Shown here: in pieces, positions 8,020 to 17,950 of the stretch
How positions within the stretch are numbered: position 1 is the stretch's first letter
Layout of the letters: each line of letters begins with the position of its first letter
Source of the DNA: Saprospira grandis
Lineage (GTDB): Bacteria; Bacteroidota; Bacteroidia; Chitinophagales; Saprospiraceae
DNA: 64,000 nucleotides
Reading direction: 5' to 3'
NCBI RefSeq assembly: GCF_027594745.1
Contig: NZ_CP110854.1
Location: forward strand, 558,001 to 622,000
Notes under the pieces: generated by a model
The model's input: only the letters and a program-made list of their open reading frames with translations
Databases searched by the model: none
Told to the model about the DNA's origin: nothing
Position numbers and translations under genes: made by a program

Positions 8020-8883
8020 ATGCAGACTTTTACAGCCGAAGCCTACAAGCTCCATTTCTATATTAGTCAGGACACTTTGGAGCAAATTCGTTCTGTTAGT
8101 CCCCAAATTACCCCCCAACTTCCTCAACTGATTGATACCTTTTACGAGCGTATGCTCAGCCACCGCAAATTTGCGGCCTACTATGAATCGGAGGCCCAAA
8201 TTGAGCACCTCAAAAGCCTACACCTACGGTATTGGCAGAGCTTTTGGGCGGCAGAGGTAGACGATCGTTACATTCAGGACCGAAAGCGAATTGGCGAGGT
8301 GCATGCTCGGGTAGGTTTGCCTATGGACCTTTATTATGATGGCATTATTCTCTTTTCTCATTTGTTTAAGGCCCTTTTTCGACAAGAAAAAATTGCTTCC
8401 TTTGATTTATTGAGCGCCTATGATGAGTTGCTCAACTTGGATACGGCCTTGGTCGTTGATCGCTACAACTCGATTTCTAATGAGGTCTTAGAATTGCAAA
8501 ACGCATCTTTATCGACCCCTGTTGCTCAAATTTGGGAAGAAATTCTCTTTTTGCCGATTGTGGGCATTATGGATTCTAAGCGATCTAAGGATATTATGGA
8601 AACCGTTTTGGGCCAAATTGCCGAAAAGCAGGCCAAGGTTTTTATTTTAGACATTAGTGGAGTGGCCATTATGGATACGGCCGTAGCCAACCATCTCCTC
8701 AAAATTAGTAAGGCCAGCCGACTGATGGGTTGCCGCTGCATTTTATCGGGCATTTCGCCAGCCGTGGCCCAAACCATTGTAGAGCTGGGCATTCAATTAG
8801 ATGAAATTGAAACCAGCGGCAGCATGAAAGAGGCCCTGACTTCCGCCTTTGAAATTTCAGGATTGCGCATTGCCGCCTCCTAA
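8020..8883 (+). CDS. globin-coupled STAS protein (RsbR-like)
   Basis: A 287-residue soluble sensor. Residues 1-155 match the protoglobin/globin-coupled sensor fold, with the F-helix motif RIGEVHARVGLP and a putative proximal haem His95; residues 170-280 form a STAS domain with DISGVAIMDTAVANHLL, where Thr220 aligns with a phosphorylation site of RsbR-type stressosome proteins and Ser243 (ILSGISP) with the second. Known family role: sensing O2 or redox through haem and passing it to a stressosome or anti-sigma partner switch. No RsbS or RsbT gene is adjacent, so the partners must be elsewhere. A bidirectional terminator follows. Confidence 0.88.
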   Translation: MQTFTAEAYKLHFYISQDTLEQIRSVSPQITPQLPQLIDTFYERMLSHRKFAAYYESEAQIEHLKSLHLRYWQSFWAAEVDDRYIQDRKRIGEVHARVGLPMDLYYDGIILFSHLFKALFRQEKIASFDLLSAYDELLNLDTALVVDRYNSISNEVLELQNASLSTPVAQIWEEILFLPIVGIMDSKRSKDIMETVLGQIAEKQAKVFILDISGVAIMDTAVANHLLKISKASRLMGCRCILSGISPAVAQTIVELGIQLDEIETSGSMKEALTSAFEISGLRIAAS

Positions 8884-8887
8884 AACA

Positions 8888-8926
8888 GAAAAAGTCGCTC
8901 CCAAAATTTGGGAGCGACTTTTTTTA
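8888..8926. terminator. bidirectional terminator
   Basis: Perfect palindromic hairpin with AAGTCGCTCCC arms and T runs on both sides, placed between the convergent globin-STAS and pspA genes. Confidence 0.9.
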
Positions 8927-8949
8927 TCTATGCGCTAGGCCACTTTTTA

Positions 8950-9738
8950 TTAAGCGCCTTTATTTTTGTCATCCACCTCAATTTTGATGGTCACATCGCT
9001 TTTTTCCTTAATTTCGATGCGTTCCTCCTGAGCGGGAAGCATACCCATTTTGCGCTTAAGATCATCCAAAGCTGCAGAAGCAGTTACGGTAGGATCATTG
9101 AGTGCAGTATCAATTTCGTCGTCAATGGTTTTGCTCTCATCGGCCATTTCGCCATAAGCTTCTGCCAAAGACTCTTGCTCTTCTACTTTCTCTTTCATGC
9201 GCTCTAGCATGCTCATAGTTCCAGAAGAGTCAATATTCGTCAATTGTTTGTTGAGTTTGGTGGTTGCCTTACTCACTTTATCACGAGCTTCTAGGCTGCG
9301 CAATTCGTTCTCCCATTTTGCGATTTGGCTCTTGAGCGTACGAATTTTGCCCTCCATAGTCGTTACCATACCATCGTACTTCTTCTTATTCTGAAGAGCC
9401 GTTTGGTATAGCTTGAGGTTTTCTTCACGACGAGCCAAAGCCTCTGTTGCTAGACGCTCAGCCTCGGCCGCATCCATTTGTCCAGATTGGCCTCTTTTCA
9501 ATAAAGCCATCGCTTTCTTTTCGTAATCGTCTGCATTTTGCTTGTAAGTTTGTACTTCGCGGTTGGTACGAATAGCAATTGCTTTCACCTCCGCCAAACT
9601 TTGCAGGCTCTTGTCTAGGTCCGTTTTCAAATCGCGAATCCCCTGCTTTGTCATTTTGATGGGATTCTCTAGTTTATCAAGGGCAGAGTTGGCTTCGGCT
9701 TTACCAAGGCGGAACAAGCGCTTCAAAAATTGCCACAT
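8950..9738 (-). CDS. pspA: PspA/IM30 family protein
   Basis: A 262-residue, almost entirely helical coiled-coil protein of the phage-shock/ESCRT-III-like family, which coats and protects the cytoplasmic membrane under stress. The N terminus MWQFLKRLFRLGKAEAN forms an amphipathic helix, and ALDKLENPIKMTKQGIRDL is the family signature for the first long helix. Long heptad-rich helices follow to about 215. The C-terminal extension (DVTIKIEVDDKNKG) lies beyond the usual end. The 82-base gap to the YbjN-like gene has no terminator, so the two may be cotranscribed. Confidence 0.9.
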   Translation of the reverse strand: MWQFLKRLFRLGKAEANSALDKLENPIKMTKQGIRDLKTDLDKSLQSLAEVKAIAIRTNREVQTYKQNADDYEKKAMALLKRGQSGQMDAAEAERLATEALARREENLKLYQTALQNKKKYDGMVTTMEGKIRTLKSQIAKWENELRSLEARDKVSKATTKLNKQLTNIDSSGTMSMLERMKEKVEEQESLAEAYGEMADESKTIDDEIDTALNDPTVTASAALDDLKRKMGMLPAQEERIEIKEKSDVTIKIEVDDKNKGA

Positions 9739-9820
9739 AGGTCAGATAGTTTAATTGATAGAAGAAGAGCGTTTAAGGCGCTCACTTAGATAAGATGATA
9801 AATAAAGGGAAAAAGTTCAA

Positions 9821-10213
9821 TTATTTGGCCGCTACGTCCATAAATTCTTCAGCATGCTCTACCAAAGCAATCGCCATAGCGTTAATTGAAGACTCCAGTT
9901 CGTTGCGGTCCAAGTTTTCTAGGGCCAAAGTGTCGCGGAAAAGTACCCGACGCCCCTCCTCATCCAAAACAAAGGCGCCATGAATGAGTTCGCGGTTAAT
10001 CTGTAGCAAACGCTTCAAAAAAGCAGCGTCTTTTTCCTCAATATCAAAAATATGCTGCTCCATAACAAGGACCTCGCCCTCGCAATCCAGCATTAGGTTA
10101 CAAATACCCTGATTTTCATTGTTTAATACAAAGAGATTATCCTCTACACTTTCATGGCTAATTTCATGGCCCATATCCAGCAGATAATTCTTCACTTTCT
10201 CAAAGCTATTCAT
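9821..10213 (-). CDS. YbjN-like / secretion-chaperone-fold protein
   Basis: A 130-residue cytoplasmic protein with the alpha-beta pattern of the YbjN/type III secretion chaperone fold: an N-terminal helix (FEKVKNYLLDMGHEI), a beta meander ending NLMLDCEGEVLVMEQHI, and a C-terminal helix (LESSINAMAIALVEHAEEF). Members occur beside pspA-like genes in Bacteroidota (general knowledge); a role with PspA is inferred only from adjacency. No catalytic motif is seen. Confidence 0.75.
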   Translation of the reverse strand: MNSFEKVKNYLLDMGHEISHESVEDNLFVLNNENQGICNLMLDCEGEVLVMEQHIFDIEEKDAAFLKRLLQINRELIHGAFVLDEEGRRVLFRDTLALENLDRNELESSINAMAIALVEHAEEFMDVAAK

Positions 10214-10358
10214 AGGGATGCGGTTATTGTGATTGAATATAATAGTCAGTTGCTCCTTGCCCCTGCTCTCTGGCTAATATAGTAGATTTTCGTCGGACTA
10301 TCAAAGTTAGATTTACAAAATAATAGGCTTTTAATACTTCTTTTTTATTCTTTTCTTT

Positions 10359-10477
10359 GGGGCCTCCGCCTCGCTGCGCTCCTCGGCGCTACGTTGCGCA
10401 GCTCGCTATTCGCTCGGCCCTTCAGCCCTTCGGGCTTTGGTCTGGCCCTTCGGGCCACTGCTGCACATCGCTAGGCC
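10359..10477 (+). repeat. structured intergenic element, class B (copy 4)
   Basis: Head GGGGCCTCCGC at 10359 and tail CATCGCTAGGCC ending 10477; closing stem GGCCT/AGGCC. Hairpin 2 (AGCCC, TTC loop, GGGCT) and hairpin 3 (TGGCCC, TTC, GGGCCA) are complete. The 10214-10547 gap holds this element and the clpC terminator. Confidence 0.9.
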
Positions 10478-10494
10478 AGCTCGACGAGCTAAAC

Positions 10495-10528
10495 AAAAAA
10501 AGAGCTAGCAAATATTGCTAGCTCTTTT
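10495..10528. terminator. clpC terminator
   Basis: Perfect stem AAGAGCTAGCA with TGCTAGCTCTT, followed on the minus strand by a T run; sits 20 bases after the clpC stop codon. Confidence 0.88.
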
Positions 10529-10547
10529 GCGCTTGGCCCAACTGGAC

Positions 10548-13091
10548 CTACTTGCTTTCTTCTTCAGAGAAAATGCTAATCACTACCTCTTGTTCTTTAT
10601 TCAAACTAGCTTCTAGCAAACTGCCTTCTGCCAATTCATTCTTGTGGTTGAGAATAAACTCCGCCAAAGGATCTTCCAAGTACTTTTGAATTGCTCTGTT
10701 CAATGGACGAGCACCAAACTGCGGATCGTAGCCTTTTTCAGCCATAAAGTCTTTGACCTCATCGGTCAATTGCAATTTGTAGCCTAGCTCTTCTACTCGC
10801 TTGTACAAGTTTTTCAAACTCAAATCAATGATTCTAAAGATTTCTTCTTTACCCAAAGAGTTAAAGACAATCACATCATCAATACGGTTCAAAAACTCAG
10901 GAGAGAAGGTCCGCTTGAGTGCATTTTGAATTACGCCCTTGGCTTCATCTGCCGCAGCTTCTTCTCTGGCCTTAGTAGAAAAACCAACTCCAGTTCCAAA
11001 GTCTTTCAAGCGACGAACCCCAACATTTGAGGTCATGATGATTAAAGTGTTTTTAAAGTCTACTTTGCGGCCCAAACCATCGGTTAACTGGCCATCGTCC
11101 AATACCTGCAACAAGATATTAAAGATATCGGGATGCGCTTTTTCGATTTCATCCAGAAGGATAACAGAATAAGGCTTTCGACGAACTTTCTCCGTCAATT
11201 GTCCCCCTTCTTCATATCCTACGTAGCCGGGAGGCGCTCCAATAAGACGGCTCACAGAGAATTTCTCCATGTATTCACTCATATCAATGCGGATCAAGGC
11301 ATCTTCCGAGTCAAACATCTGCCGCGCCAATACTTTGGCCAATTCTGTTTTACCCACCCCAGTTGGACCGAGGAAAATAAAGGTTCCAATTGGCTTGTTC
11401 GGATCTTTTAGGCCTACGCGGTTCCGCTGAATGGCTTTAGTAATCTTCACAATGGCTTCATCCTGACCAATTACATTATCCTTGAGGTCTTGGCCCATAC
11501 TCAATAGCTTGACGCTTTCGCTTTCGGCTACATTGCTTACGGGAATTCCAGTCATCATAGACACCACCTCGGCAATGTCTTCAATAGTTACTGGATAACG
11601 CTTACTCTTCGACTCTTCCTCCCAATCAATGCGGGCCTGCTCTAGCTGGCGAATCAACTTAGACTCGCTATCGCGGAAGTTGGCCGCTTTTTCATATTCT
11701 TGGTCTCGAACAGCTTGGTTCTTTTCTTCCTTCACTTTTTCAATCTCGGCCTCTAGCTCCATAATGTGCTTGGGCACATGGATATTTTTGAGGTGTACCC
11801 GAGCGCCCACTTCATCCATCACATCAATCGCCTTATCGGGCAAGAAACGATCAGAGATATAGCGGTCAGAAAGTTTCACACAAGCCTCTAGGGTTTCATC
11901 TGTATATTCTACATGATGGAAGGCCTCATATTTCTCTCGAATATTGCTCAAGATATGAATAGCTTCTTCTGGAGAAGGTGGCTCGATGATTACTTTTTGG
12001 AAACGGCGATCTAGGGCGCCATCTTTCTCAATGTACTGACGGTACTCATCCAAGGTAGAGGCCCCAATACATTGGAGTTCTCCACGAGCAAGAGCGGGCT
12101 TAAAAATATTAGAAGCATCTAGCGAGCCTGTGGCCCCACCAGCGCCTACAATGGTATGAATTTCATCAATAAAGAGGATGACATCTCTAGATTTTTCTAG
12201 TTCCGTCATAATGGCCTTCATCCGCTCTTCAAACTGCCCGCGATATTTGGTCCCGGCTACCAGAGCAGCTAGGTCCAACATCACAATGCGCTTGTCAAAA
12301 AGTGTTCTAGACACTTTGCGCTGCTGAATGCGGAGGGCCAGCCCCTCTACCACAGCGGTTTTTCCCACCCCAGGTTCTCCAATGAGAATCGGGTTATTCT
12401 TTTTACGGCGAGACAAAATTTGCGAAAGGCGTTCAATTTCCTTTTCGCGGCCAATAATGGGATCCAATTTATCCTCTTCGGCCAATTTGGTAATATCTCG
12501 GCCAAAATTATCGAGTACGGGAGTATGTGATTTGCCCTTGGCGGCTCCGCCAGCGGCACGGCCACGGTTGCCTCCACGGCTGCCTCCTTCTTCCTCAAAC
12601 TCATCTTCTCCACCTGCGGCATCTAGCAAATTGGGATTGCTTTCGGCGAGCAAATAATCTAGCTCTGCCTTATAGCCATCATAATCAATCTCGAACTCCT
12701 GCAAAACACGAGCAGCTAGATTTTCGGGATACTTAAGAAGAGAGAGCAAAATATGCTCTGTGCCGACCAATTCATTTTTCATGCGTTTGGCCTCTAAAAA
12801 GGTAATTTTAAGCACCTTTTCGGCTTGGCGAGTAAGGGGCAGATTGCCTACTGTGTAAGAGGGGCGTTCTCTGCGTTGTGTTTTCTGGACAGAATCTTCA
12901 ATGGCTTGGCGCAAGTCCGAAACATCCACATCTAAAGATTGGAGGACGGCAACGGCCAAGCTCTGTTCATCCTGAAGGATACCGAGCAAAAGGTGTTCGG
13001 TTCCAATTTGGTCGTGTCCAAAGCGAAGGGCTTCTTCTCTAGAGAAAGAAATGACCTCTTTGACTTTGGGAGAAAAGCGATTATCAGGCAT
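10548..13091 (-). CDS. clpC: ATP-dependent Clp protease ATP-binding subunit ClpC
   Basis: Hexameric AAA+ unfoldase that feeds proteins to ClpP. At 847 residues it has the double Clp N domain (1-150), first AAA+ module with Walker A GEPGVGKT (238-245) and Walker B ILFIDEIH, the UVR/M-domain coiled coil typical of ClpC rather than ClpB (about 430-480), and a second module with GPTGVGKT and a ClpP-contacting tail domain. A Gly/Arg-rich linker (about 160-185) separates the N domain from the first module. Start [10 protein letters not shown] at 13091 matches the family; the longer frame adds an unrelated leader. It is monocistronic, with its own terminator. Confidence 0.97.
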   Translation of the reverse strand: MPDNRFSPKVKEVISFSREEALRFGHDQIGTEHLLLGILQDEQSLAVAVLQSLDVDVSDLRQAIEDSVQKTQRRERPSYTVGNLPLTRQAEKVLKITFLEAKRMKNELVGTEHILLSLLKYPENLAARVLQEFEIDYDGYKAELDYLLAESNPNLLDAAGGEDEFEEEGGSRGGNRGRAAGGAAKGKSHTPVLDNFGRDITKLAEEDKLDPIIGREKEIERLSQILSRRKKNNPILIGEPGVGKTAVVEGLALRIQQRKVSRTLFDKRIVMLDLAALVAGTKYRGQFEERMKAIMTELEKSRDVILFIDEIHTIVGAGGATGSLDASNIFKPALARGELQCIGASTLDEYRQYIEKDGALDRRFQKVIIEPPSPEEAIHILSNIREKYEAFHHVEYTDETLEACVKLSDRYISDRFLPDKAIDVMDEVGARVHLKNIHVPKHIMELEAEIEKVKEEKNQAVRDQEYEKAANFRDSESKLIRQLEQARIDWEEESKSKRYPVTIEDIAEVVSMMTGIPVSNVAESESVKLLSMGQDLKDNVIGQDEAIVKITKAIQRNRVGLKDPNKPIGTFIFLGPTGVGKTELAKVLARQMFDSEDALIRIDMSEYMEKFSVSRLIGAPPGYVGYEEGGQLTEKVRRKPYSVILLDEIEKAHPDIFNILLQVLDDGQLTDGLGRKVDFKNTLIIMTSNVGVRRLKDFGTGVGFSTKAREEAAADEAKGVIQNALKRTFSPEFLNRIDDVIVFNSLGKEEIFRIIDLSLKNLYKRVEELGYKLQLTDEVKDFMAEKGYDPQFGARPLNRAIQKYLEDPLAEFILNHKNELAEGSLLEASLNKEQEVVISIFSEEESK

Positions 13092-13309
13092 ATTCAAACT
13101 AAGGTTATTTTCTAAAATTGGGTGTGTAAGGGCAATTGGCCTCACTTTTATAAACGCAAGCCGCTTTAAAAAGATTTGGCCATCTGTCTTGACTGTCCAA
13201 TATTAAAGATTATTTTCTGAAATCGAAAGAATTTATTTTTATTTTAGGCCCTATACTTTTGAGGGCTTTGGTCCTTTTTTGGGGTTTTGCAGGCGGCAAA
13301 GCCGCCGCA

Positions 13310-13432
13310 GGCCTAGCGATGCGAAGCGGGTGGCCCGTAGGGGCAGACCGAGCCGCTGAAAGCGGCGAAGGGCCGAGCGAACAGCGAGCCCCGAAGCGTA
13401 GCGCCGCAAGGCGAAGCCGCAGCGGAGGCCCC
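13310..13432 (-). repeat. structured intergenic element, class B (copy 5)
   Basis: Head GGGGCCTCCGC at 13432 downwards, tail CATCGCTAGGCC (complement of 13310-13321); closing stem GGCCT/AGGCC. A further hairpin GGCGGC/GCCGCC lies just beyond the tail (13292-13305). It separates the divergent clpC and STAS genes, and nothing else is seen in the 13092-13542 gap. Confidence 0.88.
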
Positions 13433-13542
13433 AAATCCTTAAAAGCAGAAAAGACAAAAAAGGGTCCATAATGGCCAAAAATGGCTAGATTTTTTATAGA
13501 AAAGGGCCTAATATTGAATAGAACCAGAAAAGAAAATAGACC

Positions 13543-13941
13543 ATGAAATACGCAGTAGAAAAGTCAGAAGAGTACGCTCTAGTCAGCCTTCAGGAGGAAA
13601 ATTTGAATTCTTTGAAAGCCCCTGAACTAAAATCGGAATTGATTCTGTTGAAGAATGCCGGAAACAAAAATTTGATCTTGGATTTGTCGGCAGTAAAATA
13701 TGTCGATTCGTCTGGATTGAGTGCCATTTTGACAGGTAACCGTTTGTGGACGGAAGAGGGGGGCCAATTTGTGCTTACGGGCGTAGAGCACCCCAGTGTA
13801 AAAACCTTGATTAGCATTTCGCGTTTAGATAGCGTTTTGGACATCAAGGAAAATTTGGAACAGGCTGTAAAATGGGTCATGATGCAAGCCCTGCGTTCTC
13901 AGTTAGAAAATGAAGCGCCAGCTGAAGAAGACGAACTATAA
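13543..13941 (+). CDS. STAS-domain anti-sigma factor antagonist
   Basis: A 132-residue SpoIIAA/RsbV-type protein: beta strand LILDLSAVKYVDSSGLSAILTG with the conserved Ser pair (DSSGL, about residues 50-54) where the family is phosphorylated by an anti-sigma kinase. The C-terminal tail (QLENEAPAEEDEL) is acidic. It is translationally coupled to the RNase Z gene: its TAA overlaps the following ATG by one base. The coupling of a partner-switch STAS protein with rnz recurs in Bacteroidota (general knowledge); its cognate kinase is not in the window. Confidence 0.9.
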   Translation: MKYAVEKSEEYALVSLQEENLNSLKAPELKSELILLKNAGNKNLILDLSAVKYVDSSGLSAILTGNRLWTEEGGQFVLTGVEHPSVKTLISISRLDSVLDIKENLEQAVKWVMMQALRSQLENEAPAEEDEL

Positions 13942-14855
13942 TGATGCGTTTTGAAGTAAGCATTTTGGGCAGCAATGCGGCCCTACCTACTTATAAGAGT
14001 TTTACCTCTTCTCAATTTTTGAATATTCGGGAGCATTATTGCCTGATTGATTGTGGGGAGGGTTGCCAGATTGCGGTGCAGCGCTATCAGGTGAAGGCCT
14101 TTCAGATTAAGGATATTTTCATTAGCCATTTGCATGGAGATCATGTTTTGGGCCTAATGGGTTTATTGATGTCTTTTGGCTTGAATCAGCGACAGAAAAA
14201 GCTGCGGCTGTATGGCCCAAAAGGAATTCGGGAGTGGGTGGAGGTTCAAATGCGCCTAATGAATGCTCACTTGAGCTATCCCTTGGAAATTCGGGAATGT
14301 GATTCGGAGCAATCGGAATTGCTATTAGATACCCCAAGTTTTCAGGTTTTTAGTTTGCCTTTGGCGCATCGGGTGGCTTGTCAGGGTTTTCTCTTTAAGG
14401 AAAAGCTCGCTCATCCGAATATGCGCAAAGATCGAATTTTGGAGTTGGATATTCCCTTTAAGCAAATTCCGGCCATTAAAGCGGGCGGAGGATTTACGGA
14501 TGCCGAGGGTAAATTTTGGCCCCATGAAGAACTTTGCACGCCTCCTCCCCCGCCCCGAACTTATGCCTATTGTTCTGATACGGCTTTTCATCCGCCTTTG
14601 GCGGAGCTCATTCGGGGTGTAGATTTACTTTATCATGAGGCTACATTTTTGCATGAGCTGCTCAAAAATGCAAAAAAGACGGGGCATAGCACCGCCAAGC
14701 AGGCCGGAGAAATGGCCAAATTGGCCCAGGTCAAAAAGCTATTGATTGGGCATTTTTCTACTCGCTATCAAGACACAAAAGCGCTTTTAGAAGAAGCTCA
14801 AAGTGAATTTGCCGAAACGGCAGCCGCCGAAGAAGGCAAAACCTATAGCGTTTAA
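13941..14855 (+). CDS. rnz: ribonuclease Z
   Basis: Endonuclease that cuts tRNA precursors after the discriminator base. The 304-residue protein has the metallo-beta-lactamase zinc motif HLHGDH (63-68), preceded by LIDCGEGCQIAV, then a YCSDTAF motif and the C-terminal LIGHFSTRY His. Length fits the short bacterial form. ATG at 13941 overlaps the upstream STAS stop; a second ATG follows directly at 13944. A strong bidirectional terminator follows. Confidence 0.96.
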   Translation: MMRFEVSILGSNAALPTYKSFTSSQFLNIREHYCLIDCGEGCQIAVQRYQVKAFQIKDIFISHLHGDHVLGLMGLLMSFGLNQRQKKLRLYGPKGIREWVEVQMRLMNAHLSYPLEIRECDSEQSELLLDTPSFQVFSLPLAHRVACQGFLFKEKLAHPNMRKDRILELDIPFKQIPAIKAGGGFTDAEGKFWPHEELCTPPPPPRTYAYCSDTAFHPPLAELIRGVDLLYHEATFLHELLKNAKKTGHSTAKQAGEMAKLAQVKKLLIGHFSTRYQDTKALLEEAQSEFAETAAAEEGKTYSV

Positions 14856-14857
14856 AG

Positions 14858-14895
14858 CAAAAAGCGGATCCACTAAAGTGGATCCGCTTTTTTTT
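14858..14895. terminator. bidirectional terminator between rnz and glnN
   Basis: Perfect hairpin with AAAGCGGATCCAC arms and T runs on both strands between convergent genes. Confidence 0.9.
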
Positions 14896-14913
14896 GGCCT
14901 TATCAGCAGCTGT

Positions 14914-17094
14914 TTAACTCATAAACATCATTTCGCGATATTTCAAGAAAGGCCATTCTTGATCATCAACCAAACCTTCTAACTGATCAGAAACCGCACG
15001 GATTTCCTCCATCAAAGGTTTTACCTCATTACAATAGGTATGGGCCATTTCTTCGGCCTCTAGTTGGCCTGCTTTCACACGAAGCTGCTTCATGGCATAA
15101 GCCTTTGTTTTTAGGGCCGAAATTCCCTCTGAAAGCTCGGCCAGCAGCTCTTTTTGAGCGGCATAGCTACTTTCTTCTAAGCCCAATTGTTTGAGCTGCA
15201 AGGCATTTTGGGCCAAGCTATTTTGGTAGCGAATGGCAGCGGGAATCACTTGATTCACGACCATTTCGGCCAAAATTCTCGACTCAATTTGCAGTTGCAA
15301 AGCATAGCTTTCTAAACGGACCTCCAAATGGGCCGCCAACTCTTCTTCAGAAAGGACCTTGGTGCTGGTAAATAGCGCCTTGGCCTTATCCGTAGCATAA
15401 GCAGTAAGGGCCTCTGGAGTAGTCATGAAGTTATTCAAGCCCCGACTTTTTGCCTCTTCTTTCCATTCATCGCTATAGTTATCGCCTTCAAAGCGAATAG
15501 GCTTCGACTCCACAATATAGCGCTTGATGACTTGCAAAATAGCCGACTGCTGCGATTGTCCAGCCGCTTTTAGGGCCTCCACATCGGCATAGAAGTTTTC
15601 TAGCTGCTGGCCCATAATGCTATTCATAATGGTCATTGGGCCGGCACAGTTGGCCGTAGAGCCCACCATCCGAATCTCAAATTTGTTGCCTGTAAAGGCA
15701 AAGGGAGAGGTCCGGTTACGGTCGGTATTATCTTTCTCTAGATCTGGAATTTTGCTCAGCAAAGAGAACACCCGATTCACTTCAGCCTCGGTGCTATCGC
15801 CTTCTTCAATGGCATCTAAAACCTTGGTCAGGGCTTCTCCAACAAAGACAGAAATAATAGCGGGAGGCGCTTCATTGGCCCCCAAACGGTGGTCATTAGA
15901 AGCAGAGGCAATACTGGCCCGCAACAAATCTGCATGCTCATATACGGCCCGAATAGTATTGACGAAGAAGGTCAAAAACTGTAGGTTTTTGCCTGGGTTT
16001 TTACCTGGAGACAAAAGATTTTTGCCCGTATCCGTAGCAATTGACCAGTTGTTGTGCTTACCCGAGCCGTTCACATTGGCATAGGGTTTTTCATGCAAAA
16101 GCACCCGCAACTTATGGCGGCGCGCGATGCGATCCATCAAATCCATCAACAATTGGTTGTGGTCTACAGCCACATTGATTTCCTCATATTGAGGGGCCAA
16201 CTCATACTGAGAAGGAGCCACCTCATTGTGGCGAGTACGGACGGGAATGCCCAATTTGTGGCATTCTACCTCCAAATCACGCATATAAGCATAGGCGCGC
16301 TCTGGAATAGAACCAAAATAGTGGTCATCTAATTGCTGCCCCTTGGGCGCAGAACGGCCCAAAAGGGTGCGGCCCGTAAAGCGCAAATCGGGACGAGCCT
16401 CATAAAGGGCCTCATCAATCAAAAAATACTCTTGCTCCCAGCCCAAGGTCGCATAAACCTTTTGTACGGCAGGATCAAAAAGCTGACAAACCTTTACCGC
16501 CGCCTTTTCTAAGCAAGATTGCGATTTGAGCAAAGGCAATTTATAATCTAGTGATTGTCCCCCATAGGTGACAAAAATAGTTGGAATACAAAGTGTCTTA
16601 TCGTCTCCTACCTCCAAAATAAAAGCGGGAGAACTAGGGTCCCATGCGGTATATCCACGAGCCTCAAAAGTAGAGCGCAAGCCTCCGCCAGGAAAGCTAG
16701 AGCCATCGGGTTCTTGTTGGACGAGCGCCTCGCCTCTAAACTCTTCAATAGCGGCGCCTTGGCCATCTAAAGTAAAGAAAGAGTCGTGTTTTTCGGCCGT
16801 GCGGCCAGTAAGGGGTTGAAACCAGTGCGCATAATGCGTCACGCCTTTAGAGCTGGCCCAATTGCGCATTGCATCGGCAATATGGTCGGCAGTTTCACGG
16901 TCTAGGTTCTCCCCAGATTCAATCGTTTGGATGACTTGTTTGTAAATCCGGGCTGGCAAAAATTCTTGCATGGCTTTTTTGCCAAAAACCTGGCTAGCAA
17001 AATAGTCTGAAATACGGCTGCTAGGCGTTTGTACGGGGGTATTTTCGCGGGCTAGCAGACTTTCTAATGCGGAAAAACGCATGGATTTACTCAT
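14914..17094 (-). CDS. glnN: glutamine synthetase type III
   Basis: Makes glutamine from glutamate, ammonia and ATP; the class III enzyme (about 700-730 residues) is typical of Bacteroidota and cyanobacteria. The 726-residue protein has the GSIII N terminus, the HARWF-like YAHWFQPLTG motif, the ATP/glutamate site NVNGSGKHNNWS and the RTSPFAFTGNKFEIRM segment conserved in the catalytic barrel. It is monocistronic; no GlnK or AmtB gene is adjacent, so regulation cannot be read here. Confidence 0.97.
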   Translation of the reverse strand: MSKSMRFSALESLLARENTPVQTPSSRISDYFASQVFGKKAMQEFLPARIYKQVIQTIESGENLDRETADHIADAMRNWASSKGVTHYAHWFQPLTGRTAEKHDSFFTLDGQGAAIEEFRGEALVQQEPDGSSFPGGGLRSTFEARGYTAWDPSSPAFILEVGDDKTLCIPTIFVTYGGQSLDYKLPLLKSQSCLEKAAVKVCQLFDPAVQKVYATLGWEQEYFLIDEALYEARPDLRFTGRTLLGRSAPKGQQLDDHYFGSIPERAYAYMRDLEVECHKLGIPVRTRHNEVAPSQYELAPQYEEINVAVDHNQLLMDLMDRIARRHKLRVLLHEKPYANVNGSGKHNNWSIATDTGKNLLSPGKNPGKNLQFLTFFVNTIRAVYEHADLLRASIASASNDHRLGANEAPPAIISVFVGEALTKVLDAIEEGDSTEAEVNRVFSLLSKIPDLEKDNTDRNRTSPFAFTGNKFEIRMVGSTANCAGPMTIMNSIMGQQLENFYADVEALKAAGQSQQSAILQVIKRYIVESKPIRFEGDNYSDEWKEEAKSRGLNNFMTTPEALTAYATDKAKALFTSTKVLSEEELAAHLEVRLESYALQLQIESRILAEMVVNQVIPAAIRYQNSLAQNALQLKQLGLEESSYAAQKELLAELSEGISALKTKAYAMKQLRVKAGQLEAEEMAHTYCNEVKPLMEEIRAVSDQLEGLVDDQEWPFLKYREMMFMS

Positions 17095-17245
17095 AATAAT
17101 AGAGTGCTAAATTTACAGAATCAAACGGGCTCTCTTGGTCCATCGAAAATGCTTTTCTGAGTTCCGAATGGAGCTTGGGAGCTGCTCTCTCCTCATTTTT
17201 AATTAAAAGTTACTCTTTTTTATTGTTAGCTGTTTTTTCTTTTTT

Positions 17246-17361
17246 GGGGCCTCCTGCCTACGGCAGGCGCTACGTTTCGGGGCTCGCAGGTCTGCTCGGC
17301 CCTGCGCCGCCTTTGGCGGCTGGGTCTGCGGCTTCGCCGTCCCCCTTCACATCGCTAGGCC
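17246..17361 (+). repeat. structured intergenic element, class B (copy 6)
   Basis: Head GGGGCCTCCTGC, tail CATCGCTAGGCC; closing stem GGCCT/AGGCC. Hairpin 2 GCCGCC/GGCGGC with a TTT loop, hairpin 3 GCGGC/GCCGT with TTC. It is the main content of the 17095-17431 gap. Confidence 0.88.
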
Positions 17362-17431
17362 AAATGGACCCACTTTGCTCGAGCAGAAGTAGTTGGGGCT
17401 AAATCAAGTAGTTAAGATAGTAAGTTCCCTC

Positions 17432-17893
17432 TTAATTTTCAGCGTAAAATGGAATTTCCCCCAAAACTTCATACTCTTTTAATTTGGGGTTCCAGACAAA
17501 GCCATAGTTTTGCCGCCCATTAGAAATAATGAGGTAGGGCATTTGTAGGCTGCTGTTGTAGCGCATAATTTGGTCCAATACCACTGCATTTAGGCTTTGC
17601 CGAGGCGCCTTGAGCTCAAAAAGGACCAAGGGCTGGGTATTTTTATCAAATAAAAGCAAATCTGTGCGCCGCTTTTGGCCATAAACGGCCAAGCCTTTTT
17701 CTACCTGCATTTTGCTAAAGGGGTAGGCTTTTTCGGTCTTGAGGTACTGGATCCAAAGTTGGCGCAGCCATTCTTCGGCTTGTAGGACCAGCCATTTTCG
17801 GCGGACGGGGTCAAATATTTGTTTTTGTTCTCCCTCTGTCCGAATTTGTAGCTGCTCTTGATAGGCTAGCAAAGGGACCTCTAATGATTTCAT
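17432..17893 (-). CDS. type I restriction HsdR N-terminal domain protein
   Basis: A 153-residue stand-alone PD-(D/E)xK nuclease-like domain of the HSDR_N family. Seen: RRKWLVLQAEEWLRQ near the N terminus, RRTDLLLF (Asp78) and FELKAP (Glu93, Lys95), the three catalytic positions of the fold. No HsdM or HsdS gene is present, so it is not part of a restriction system here; such orphan proteins are widespread in Bacteroidota and their role is unknown. The ATG at 17893 was chosen because the longer frame overlaps the divergent gene at 17951. Confidence 0.85.
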   Translation of the reverse strand: MKSLEVPLLAYQEQLQIRTEGEQKQIFDPVRRKWLVLQAEEWLRQLWIQYLKTEKAYPFSKMQVEKGLAVYGQKRRTDLLLFDKNTQPLVLFELKAPRQSLNAVVLDQIMRYNSSLQMPYLIISNGRQNYGFVWNPKLKEYEVLGEIPFYAEN

Positions 17894-17950
17894 GCTGGGC
17901 GCAGTTTTTGCAAGAATGTGTAGTAATTCTAAACGACAAAGAAAAGAACT

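Noticed and set aside
17432..17893. Restriction-modification system
   Set aside because: Only an isolated HsdR_N-type domain; no methylase, specificity or helicase gene is nearby.
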